Assembly: GCA_964346325.1 (NCBI GenBank)
Contig: CAYFUK010000038.1
Location: 1-11,407, forward strand
Source: JAUVDZ01 sp964346325
GTDB taxonomy: Bacteria > Patescibacteriota > Gracilibacteria > UBA1369 > PNNO01
Direction: 5' to 3'
DNA: 11,407 nt
The position numbers and the translations under genes are program-made. The notes below the pieces were generated by a model that made no database searches, was not told the DNA's origin, and saw only the letters and a list, made by a program, of their open reading frames with translations. Positions 6,051 to 11,407 of this stretch are shown here, piece by piece; the stretch's first letter is position 1; each line of letters starts with the position of its first letter.

Positions 6051-6665
6051 ATGGTTGAATTTTTAACGGACAAACAAAAAGCAGTGTTGAAATATATTGA
6101 AAAATTTCAGTTAAAACACGGCAAATCACCTACTATACGTGAAATGCGCGAACGTTTTGAGGTTAGTTCCGATAACAGCATTATAAAACATTTAAAAGCA
6201 CTCGAAGATAAAGGTTATATACAAAAAGACGATACACCCCGAGGCATTAAATTACTGGACGAAGTAAAAAAACGTCTTGAAAGTGCCACAATAAAACTGC
6301 CCTTACTTGGTCATATACCTGCGGGCGGGCCGATTTTAACCGAAGAATATATAGATTCGTGGTATGACGTAGGCCCTGATGTTGCAAATAACGGTGAAAA
6401 TACTTTTATCTTGCGTGTAAGCGGTGAAAGTATGATTAACGCAGGAATTAATGACGGAGACCTTGTAATAGTGGACAGCAAAAAAACACCCAGGACCGGA
6501 GATATAGTTGTGGCTCTTGTTGACGGTCAGAATACAGTTAAAACTTATATCAACAATAAAGGCAAAAAATGTTTACAAGCAGAAAACCCTCAGTACGAAG
6601 ATATATATCCCGAGGGTGAGTTAATTATACAAGGTGTAGTCATTTCTCTGCTGCGCTTTTACTAA
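6051..6665 (+). CDS. lexA: SOS repressor LexA (S24 autoprotease)
   Basis: LexA represses SOS genes and cleaves itself when RecA filaments form on damaged DNA. The 204-residue length is typical. An N-terminal winged helix-turn-helix spans about 1-68, with SPTIREMRERF (27-37) leading into the recognition helix (about 40-51) and the wing near KGYIQKDDTPRG. The linker leads to the cleavage site A91-G92 in HIPAGGP. The catalytic serine is S127 in SGESM and the lysine is K164 in NTVKTY, so all autoproteolysis residues are intact. The recognition helix reads SSDNSIIKHLKAL, differing from the common SSxSSVHxHLxAL and perhaps matching the unusual operators upstream. Start at 6051 gives the standard short N-terminus; no Shine-Dalgarno sequence is seen. 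Confidence 0.96.
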   Translation: MVEFLTDKQKAVLKYIEKFQLKHGKSPTIREMRERFEVSSDNSIIKHLKALEDKGYIQKDDTPRGIKLLDEVKKRLESATIKLPLLGHIPAGGPILTEEYIDSWYDVGPDVANNGENTFILRVSGESMINAGINDGDLVIVDSKKTPRTGDIVVALVDGQNTVKTYINNKGKKCLQAENPQYEDIYPEGELIIQGVVISLLRFY

Positions 6666-6737
6666 ATTCGCGGCCTTAAACCTCAAGAAAGCCTGAAAAT
6701 TGGTGAGAACCATGCGTATTTTCTAACCCCTATAATT

Positions 6738-6890
6738 ATGAATATCAGAATCCAAACAGCACCAAAACTATGGTTTATTCAGCCCCCGACAAATATGAAA
6801 AAAAGAAGTCTGTGTCAAAGAATCAGGCAATGGTCTAAAAACAACAAAAAGAAAAGATACATTTCGAATGGTCAGATGCCAATATGGTAA
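6738..6890 (+). CDS. Candidate small basic protein ORF after lexA
   Basis: An ATG at 6738 opens a 50-residue frame ending with TAA at 6888-6890. The product is strongly basic: arginines and lysines cluster in KKRSLCQRIRQW (21-32) and KNNKKKR (34-40). It has three tryptophans, the last as the final residue, and no evident membrane helix. I do not recognise it. It is in the same frame as lexA, and the stretch from the lexA stop (6665) to 6890 has no stop codon, 74 sense codons in all. A TATAAT at 6731-6736 sits directly before the ATG, but no matching -35 is visible, so it is uncertain whether it drives this ORF. Small SOS proteins beside lexA are known in other bacteria, which is the only contextual hint. 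It could also be chance open frame. Confidence 0.3.
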   Translation: MNIRIQTAPKLWFIQPPTNMKKRSLCQRIRQWSKNNKKKRYISNGQMPIW

Positions 6891-6893
6891 AAT
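6885..6893 (+). promoter_or_regulatory. Extended -10 element before the YqfO-like gene
   Basis: TG-G-TAAAAT (TG at 6885-6886, hexamer at 6888-6893) is a good extended -10. The ATG of the next gene is at 6903, 9 bases later, so the leader would be only about 3 bases. No Shine-Dalgarno sequence is present. The element overlaps the end of the candidate small ORF. Confidence 0.4.
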
Positions 6894-6902
6894 TAAAAAG
6901 TT

Positions 6903-7229
6903 ATGGAATTGGATTATGTAAAAATCGCAGTTTTTGTTCCGGCCACCCACGCTGATAAAATTCGCAAAGCCTTGAACGACAGCGGAGCCTGCAAATTGGG
7001 TAATTATGACAATTGTTCATTCTCAACAAAAGGTATAGGAAGATTCCGCGGACTTGAAGGGTCAAACCCTTCAATAGGCAAAATAGGTGAGATTGAAAAA
7101 GTTGAGGAAGAAAAAATTGAAGTTTTATGCTCGTTTGAAAAATATAAAGAAGTGTTGGAAGCTGTTAAAAAAGCGCATCCCTATGAAGAACCTGCTATTG
7201 ATGTTTACCCTCTTCTTCGCTATATTTGA
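6903..7229 (+). CDS. Stand-alone YqfO/NIF3-type PII-like domain protein
   Basis: The 108-residue protein matches the PII/CutA-like domain that is inserted in NIF3-family proteins such as YqfO and also occurs alone at about this length. Landmarks are KIAVFVPATHADKIRKAL (7-24), GNYDNCSFSTKGIGRFRGLE (33-52), GSNPSIGKIGEIEKVEE (53-69) and the terminal AHPYEEPAIDVYPL (91-104). The dinuclear-metal NIF3 domains are absent. The biochemical function is not firmly known; the fold suggests a small trimeric regulator or metal-linked protein. It lies between lexA and mutS on the same strand, 31 bases before mutS. Start at 6903 gives the usual N-terminus directly before the first strand. The conserved AHPYEEP block makes the family assignment firm. 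Confidence 0.88.
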   Translation: MELDYVKIAVFVPATHADKIRKALNDSGACKLGNYDNCSFSTKGIGRFRGLEGSNPSIGKIGEIEKVEEEKIEVLCSFEKYKEVLEAVKKAHPYEEPAIDVYPLLRYI

Positions 7230-7256
7230 AACCTGCTAAAGCCAATAACTTATAGC
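7226..7256 (+). promoter_or_regulatory. Possible mutS promoter (leaderless type)
   Basis: TTGAAA (7226-7231) overlaps the stop codon of the upstream gene. A -10-like TTATAG (7250-7255, spacing 18) or TATAGC (7251-7256, spacing 19) lies 4 or 5 bases before the mutS ATG at 7261. The -10 is poor, but the distance repeats the pattern seen at aroE. Read-through from the upstream gene is an equally good explanation. Confidence 0.25.
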
Positions 7257-7260
7257 GAAT

Positions 7261-9825
7261 ATGGCTACGCCAATGATACGGCAATATGAAGAAATCAAAG
7301 CAAAGAACAAAAACGCGATTTTGCTTTTCAGGCTTGGTGACTTTTACGAAATGTTCGGTGATGACGCAATAAAAGCATCTGAGATTTTAGAAATAACATT
7401 AACTGCCCGTAACAAAGGTGATGAGAAAATGCCGATGTGCGGTGTACCGTATCATTCGGTGGAAAATTATATAGCAAAGCTTACACGGGCGGGTTTAAAA
7501 GTTGCTATTTGCGATCAAATCAGCGACCCTAAACTGCCGGGAATAGTAAAAAGAGAAATAACCAGAACCATAACACCCGGAACAACTTTCAATAACTCTG
7601 TGCTGAATAAAAAAACCAATAATTATCTGGTTTGTATAAGCAGGTACAATGATATTTTCGGGCTGGCTTATACGGATATTACAACCGGCGATTTTTTTGT
7701 AACTGAAATTGAAAACGAAAGTGAACTCATTAATGAAATAACAAAAATAAACCCTGCTGAATGCATTTCGGATGAAGAAGATGAAACTTTTAAAATGCTT
7801 AAAGACAGTTTTGAATATACCAGTTTTTTTGTGTATGAAAATTTAAAAGACAGTGAAGAAGCAATAAAAAATCATTATGATATACATTCTTTAAATGGCT
7901 TTGGCCTTGAAAATAAAAACGCGGCGATCAAAGCTGCCGGATTATTGCTTTTATATTTGATTGAAACACAAAAAAATGAGCTTAAACATCTGAAAAGAAT
8001 GAGATTTTATTCAACAGCTGAGTTTATGCCGCTTGATGAAGCAACTTTAAGAAACCTTGAACTTATTACAACACTTAGAGATCAGGACAAAGAAGGCTCA
8101 TTATTAGCGGTGCTTGATGAAACAATAACTTCAATGGGCGGTCGTCTATTAAAAAAATGGCTTTTAAAACCGCTTATTAAAAAAGAGGAAATTCAAAAAC
8201 GCCTTAATTCGGTTGGAGAATTACTGGGTAATGCCGAATTACTGGGTAATTTAAGAGAAACCCTTAAAGATGCACTGGATATTGAAAGAATAATTTCACG
8301 TTTGAGCCTTGGCACAGGAAACGCAAGAGATCTTATCGGACTTAAAAATACGCTTAATAAGATTCCGGAGCTAAAAAAATTACTAAGTGATAGCACATTA
8401 CTCAGTGATACAAAATTTCAAATGATGGATGACCTGGCCGAACTTATTGAAAGATCAATTGAACCTGAACCGCCGATCACGCTTCGTGAAGGAGGCATGA
8501 TAAAAGAAGACTATAATCCTGAGCTTAATGAATTAAAAAAAATCACCCGCGAAGGAAAAACTTACATAAAGAATCTTCAGGAAAAAGAAATAAGGAAAAC
8601 GGGAATAAATTCTTTAAAAGTAAAATATAATAAAGTGTTCGGATATTATATTGAGATAAGCAAAGCGAATTTGGCACTTGTCCCTGATGATTATATTCGC
8701 AAACAAACTCTGGTAAACGCTGAAAGATTTATAACACCCGAACTTAAAGAATATGAAGAAAAAATACTGGGCGCGCAGGAGAAGATAACGGAACTTGAAT
8801 ACAAATTATTTAATGAAATCCGTGAAAAAGCGGTTGAAAAAATAGGTGAGATTCAACATAACGCTCAAATAATCGCTGCTCTTGATTGTTTATGTTCATT
8901 TGCATATGTGGCAAAGCTAAACAATTACTGCAAACCCGAAATAAATAATAAAAATAAAATTGAAATAAAAGAAGGCAGACACCCTGTTGTAGAAAAGATG
9001 ACATTTTCAGGTGATTTTATACCAAATGATATCGACTTAGACAATGTCGACAATCGTCTTTTACTTATTACAGGGCCAAATATGGGAGGAAAGTCGACAA
9101 TTCTAAGACAAGTGGCAATAACTGTTTTAATGTCGCATATCGGCTGTTTTGTACCGGCTGATAAAGCGGTAATCGGATTGGTTGACAGGATTTTTACAAG
9201 AGTCGGAGCAAGTGACAATTTAATTAAAGGACAGTCTACCTTTATGGTGGAAATGCAAGAAGCCGCGAATATATTAAACAATGCAACAGAGCGAAGCCTT
9301 ATAATTCTGGACGAAATAGGACGCGGAACATCGACTTATGATGGTGTAAGCATTGCATGGGCAATAACAGAATACATTCATAATCATATTAAAGCTAAAA
9401 CTCTTTTTGCAAGCCATTATCATGAATTGATTTCCGTTGTTGATTCGCTTAAATCGGCAAAAAACTTTTCGGTTGGAGTTAAAGAGAAAGAGGATGGCAT
9501 ATTGTTTTTATATAAACTTTATGAAGGAGGCATCGATAAAAGTTACGGAATTGAAGTTGCCAAGCTTGCCGGACTGCCGACTGAAGTGGTGGAAAAATCA
9601 AAAACAATCCTAAAAGACCTTGAAGAAGATGTGGTTGACACAAAAATTCAACAAAAAGCACGTAAAGAAAAAATAAACGAGGATCAGATGGCACTCTTTG
9701 ATCAACCTAGAATTCCCCAAAATCTAAACAAAATAAAAGAGGAGCTAAAACAAATTGATATTAATGGTTTAACTCCCCTTGAAGCTCTTAAAAAACTTGA
9801 TGAGCTAAAGAAAAATTCCAATTGA
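7261..9825 (+). CDS. mutS: DNA mismatch repair protein MutS
   Basis: MutS recognises mispaired bases and short loops and recruits MutL. The 854 residues cover the full MutS1 architecture. The mismatch-reading F28-Y29-E30 motif sits in GDFYEMF (26-32). Connector, lever and clamp domains follow, then the ATPase domain with Walker A GPNMGGKST at 605-613, Walker B LDEIGRGTS at 683-691 (D684, E685), and the ASHYHEL block soon after. The C-terminus carries QMALF at 809-813, a likely sliding-clamp binding motif, and a final GLTPLEALKKLDELK block typical of MutS tetramerisation tails. All key residues are intact. Start at 7261 gives the usual short lead (MATPMIRQYEEIK). It is separated from mutL by one inverted gene. 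Confidence 0.98.
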   Translation: MATPMIRQYEEIKAKNKNAILLFRLGDFYEMFGDDAIKASEILEITLTARNKGDEKMPMCGVPYHSVENYIAKLTRAGLKVAICDQISDPKLPGIVKREITRTITPGTTFNNSVLNKKTNNYLVCISRYNDIFGLAYTDITTGDFFVTEIENESELINEITKINPAECISDEEDETFKMLKDSFEYTSFFVYENLKDSEEAIKNHYDIHSLNGFGLENKNAAIKAAGLLLLYLIETQKNELKHLKRMRFYSTAEFMPLDEATLRNLELITTLRDQDKEGSLLAVLDETITSMGGRLLKKWLLKPLIKKEEIQKRLNSVGELLGNAELLGNLRETLKDALDIERIISRLSLGTGNARDLIGLKNTLNKIPELKKLLSDSTLLSDTKFQMMDDLAELIERSIEPEPPITLREGGMIKEDYNPELNELKKITREGKTYIKNLQEKEIRKTGINSLKVKYNKVFGYYIEISKANLALVPDDYIRKQTLVNAERFITPELKEYEEKILGAQEKITELEYKLFNEIREKAVEKIGEIQHNAQIIAALDCLCSFAYVAKLNNYCKPEINNKNKIEIKEGRHPVVEKMTFSGDFIPNDIDLDNVDNRLLLITGPNMGGKSTILRQVAITVLMSHIGCFVPADKAVIGLVDRIFTRVGASDNLIKGQSTFMVEMQEAANILNNATERSLIILDEIGRGTSTYDGVSIAWAITEYIHNHIKAKTLFASHYHELISVVDSLKSAKNFSVGVKEKEDGILFLYKLYEGGIDKSYGIEVAKLAGLPTEVVEKSKTILKDLEEDVVDTKIQQKARKEKINEDQMALFDQPRIPQNLNKIKEELKQIDINGLTPLEALKKLDELKKNSN
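8218..8250 (+). repeat. 18-base-period tandem repeat inside mutS
   Basis: GAATTACTGGGTAAT occurs at 8218-8232 and again, identical, at 8236-8250, with GCC between. It encodes ELLGN-A-ELLGN in the lever region, where other MutS proteins have a similar but not repeated E-L-L-x-N-x-E-L. Protein length around it looks normal, so it is probably a converged or locally duplicated segment and could be a slippage site. Confidence 0.6.
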
Positions 9826-10776
9826 TTATTCCTTACTCCAACCTTTATATGTAACGTAGTAGAATAATACTGTGATTGGAGCAACAATGGCAGCAAGTAT
9901 AAACTGCAAAATCATTTGCCACATAATTAAACCTTCCGTAGTGCCCGAAACCGCACGTGCCAAAGGATCAATTATAAATCCTGTAATAATACCCGAAGCA
10001 ATACCTATTATCAGTCCAAATACAATTAAATAACCTATTAAACGCCAAATATTGCCTTTTGTTATTTTTAAGCCGTCCTCAAGAGCTTTTTTTGTATCGA
10101 TTTTAGGATTATCAAAGTAAATATAAAAAGCAAACACAGCACGTAGCAACCTGTATATTACAATAATTCCCAAAACAAACAATATTATGCCCAGTATCGG
10201 ACTGTCCATGTAACCTTGTGTCGCCATTGCATAAGATGTCATAGCTTCATAATCCATATCCTGCATACCTTCCATACCTTCCAGTCCCTGCATCATTTCC
10301 TGAAATTCTTCAGGCATCTGATCTGTTGGGGTCTGAGCATTTGCTGTGCTATTAAGAAAAAATGGCGCTATTATCATTACCAAAATAAGCACCCATGCCA
10401 GTGAGTACCAAAAAACACGAAGCCCGAGAATGATATAATCCCAAACTCTGTTCAATGCGAATTTAAGACATTCCATAATTGTTGTTTTATGCCCGGCATA
10501 AACTTCGGAAGAAGCTTTGATCAAGCCTCCAAGGCTGAGTGCGCCGGCAACAATTGCTACGGCGATATAAACCAAAAACAGAAGTCCAGCTAAACCGAAT
10601 AATGCACCCAGATCACCATTCATAACTGCCGTAACTACTGTGAGAAGCGCTGAAGGCACCAGGATGGCATTAAAAATAATCAATATGAGCGTTGCAGCAA
10701 TATAGATACCTGAAAAAAGCAAAGGCTTTTTAGCATAGGTCTTAAAGCTGTCGCTCAGGGCTGTTCCCAATTTCAT
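9826..10776 (-). CDS. Polytopic membrane protein with methionine-rich loop
   Basis: I do not recognise this 316-residue protein. It has about six hydrophobic segments: roughly 20-50, 57-85, 115-140, 194-215, 245-272 and 288-308. Between the third and fourth lies a polar loop (about 142-192) rich in methionine and acidic residues, with nine methionines between 154 and 190 and the repeated pattern G-M-E-G-M-Q-D-M-D. The segment FDNPKIDTKKALEDGLKITKGN (221-242), between helices, resembles cytoplasmic loops of small DUF-type membrane families that couple pairs of helices, but no specific family can be named. The gene is inverted between mutS and mutL; its stop directly abuts the mutS stop with no gap. 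Start chosen: the ATG at 10776, giving a short basic lead before the first helix. Confidence 0.75.
   Translation of the reverse strand: MKLGTALSDSFKTYAKKPLLFSGIYIAATLILIIFNAILVPSALLTVVTAVMNGDLGALFGLAGLLFLVYIAVAIVAGALSLGGLIKASSEVYAGHKTTIMECLKFALNRVWDYIILGLRVFWYSLAWVLILVMIIAPFFLNSTANAQTPTDQMPEEFQEMMQGLEGMEGMQDMDYEAMTSYAMATQGYMDSPILGIILFVLGIIVIYRLLRAVFAFYIYFDNPKIDTKKALEDGLKITKGNIWRLIGYLIVFGLIIGIASGIITGFIIDPLARAVSGTTEGLIMWQMILQFILAAIVAPITVLFYYVTYKGWSKE
10264..10281. repeat. Two tandem 9-base units in the methionine-rich loop
   Basis: CATACCTTC is present twice in tandem (10264-10272 and 10273-10281). On the coding (minus) strand it reads as glutamate-glycine-methionine units within the methionine-rich loop, pointing to expansion of the loop by local duplication. 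Confidence 0.6.
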
Positions 10777-10860
10777 AGGAAAAGTTGTTAAGTATACCTA
10801 AATAAATATATAGGATTTTCACTTGTTTTTAAAGTTTTAATGGATTATTTTTTGATTACC
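10777..10860. promoter_or_regulatory. Divergent promoter region, membrane gene and mutL
   Basis: This 84-base AT-rich gap separates two divergent genes. Forward: TTGTTA (10785-10790) and TATATA (10807-10812), 16 apart, could serve mutL. Reverse: TATACT (10791-10796 on the opposite strand) lies 14 bases before the minus-strand ATG but lacks a clear -35. No operator of the lexA type is present, so the sequence gives no sign of SOS control of mutL. Confidence 0.35.
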
Positions 10861-11407
10861 ATGAGCATAATTAAAATTCTTCCCGAAAATCTGGTTAACC
10901 AAATTGCTGCGGGAGAGGTTGTTGAACGACCTGCTTCCGTTGTAAAAGAACTTTTGGAAAATTCGATCGATGCCGGGGCCGACCGCATCACTTTAGAAAT
11001 CAAAGGAGCAGGCGATGAATTTATAAGAATCACAGACAATGGTTGCGGAATGGATAATAAAGATGCCAAGCTGGCTTTTGAAAGACACGCCACCAGCAAA
11101 ATTAAAAGCACTGACGATTTATTCAATATTTCTTCAATGGGATTCAGAGGAGAAGCAATAGCGAGCATTGCTTCGGTTAGCCATATTTTATTAAAAACAA
11201 AAACAAACGAAAATGAAACCGGAACTTTAATCTCATGTATCGGAGGGGCAATTGAGAAAAATGAAGAAGTAAGCTGCCCCGATGGCACACAAATAGAAGT
11301 TGAAAATCTTTTTTATAACACACCTGCGCGAAAAAAATATTTAAAAACACCCTCCACCGAATACCAGAATATTATAAGAATTTTTCAAGGAATCGCACTT
11401 ATGAATC
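10861..11407 (+). CDS. mutL: DNA mismatch repair protein MutL, N-terminal part (cut by window edge)
   Basis: MutL is the GHKL ATPase that links MutS mismatch recognition to strand incision. The frame is open from 10861 to the last base, about 182 codons. The N-terminus NQIAAGEVVERPASVVKELL (13-32) is diagnostic, with catalytic E30 and N34 of the first GHKL motif, DNGCG at 59-63 with ATP-contacting D59, FERHATSK (73-80) forming the ATP lid, and GFRGEA at 94-99. The later NTPAR-type motif reads FYNTPARKKYLK. An in-frame ATG at 10840 would add seven residues (MDYFLIT), but the start at 10861 fits the family's N-terminus better. The C-terminal part, including any endonuclease motif, is outside the window, so its activity type cannot be judged. 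Confidence 0.96.
   Translation, partial: MSIIKILPENLVNQIAAGEVVERPASVVKELLENSIDAGADRITLEIKGAGDEFIRITDNGCGMDNKDAKLAFERHATSKIKSTDDLFNISSMGFRGEAIASIASVSHILLKTKTNENETGTLISCIGGAIEKNEEVSCPDGTQIEVENLFYNTPARKKYLKTPSTEYQNIIRIFQGIALMN

Larger units (their letters stand above)
6666..6902. other. 237-base region between lexA and the YqfO-like gene
   Basis: Apart from the candidate ORF at 6738-6890 and the extended -10 element at 6885-6893, I see no terminator hairpin with a T run, no tRNA and no repeat. One GGTGAG half-site (6702-6707), identical to the left arm of lexA operator 1, is present but has no CTCACC partner at the right spacing. Confidence 0.4.

Noticed and set aside
7083..7089. Further GGTGAG half-sites in coding sequence (YqfO-like gene, mutS, murG) as extra LexA sites
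   Set aside because: None has a CTCAC partner at 6-base spacing, and they lie inside conserved coding regions.
8925..9281. A 118-codon minus-strand frame opposite the MutS ATPase domain
   Set aside because: The opposite strand encodes the conserved Walker A region; the antisense frame has no family features and no start context.
9815..9835. Bidirectional terminator between mutS and the convergent membrane gene
   Set aside because: The two stops abut and I found no GC-rich stem followed by a T run at this junction.
10845..11288. A 147-codon open frame on the minus strand opposite mutL
   Set aside because: It is antisense to a clearly conserved MutL N-terminus with intact GHKL motifs, and its product has no recognisable features.
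1..11407. tRNA genes, CRISPR arrays, insertion sequences, prophage or attachment sites
   Set aside because: No cloverleaf-like segment, regularly spaced direct repeat, transposase-like frame or long terminal repeat was seen on reading both strands.

Overview
The window is a stretch of AT-rich bacterial chromosome (roughly one third G+C by eye) carrying mostly housekeeping genes. The genetic code looks standard: TGA ends aroE, murG and mutS, and I saw no in-frame TGA inside the conserved proteins. Two things suggest a candidate-phylum lineage (Patescibacteria/CPR, perhaps the Peregrinibacteria/Gracilibacteria side). Good Shine-Dalgarno sequences are almost absent, and several -10-like elements sit only 4 to 9 bases before a start codon. 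The gene set also mixes conserved core enzymes with unrecognised polytopic membrane proteins. This placement is inference from protein flavour, not a phylogeny.

Layout. 1-862: aroE (shikimate dehydrogenase) behind a promoter that would give a leaderless mRNA. 856-2142, minus strand: lspA (lipoprotein signal peptidase) followed by an unrecognised six-helix membrane protein. 2226-4410: ftsW and murG, the division-site glycan polymerase and the lipid II-forming transferase, overlapping by 77 bases. 4417-5946: a strong promoter and three compact membrane genes: a 75-residue two-helix protein, a bacterial-PH-domain membrane protein and a LemA-family protein. 5991-6665: lexA behind a consensus-like promoter that carries two identical-architecture inverted repeats (GTGAG-N6-CTCAC), probably the autoregulatory SOS boxes of this lineage. 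6666-6902: a region with no stop in the lexA frame and a candidate 50-codon basic small ORF. 6903-7229: a stand-alone YqfO/NIF3-type PII-like domain protein. 7261-9825: full-length mutS. 9826-10776, minus strand: a membrane protein with a methionine- and acid-rich loop. 10861 to the window edge: the ATPase N-terminus of mutL, cut by the window.

The genes fall into an envelope block (lspA, ftsW, murG, PH/LemA cluster) and a genome-maintenance block (lexA, mutS, mutL). The most interesting signals are the duplicated lexA operator with an uncommon motif, the leaderless/non-SD gene starts, the three-gene membrane cluster, the ftsW-murG overlap and the small ORF after lexA. I saw no tRNA or rRNA gene, CRISPR array, insertion sequence or convincing intrinsic terminator.
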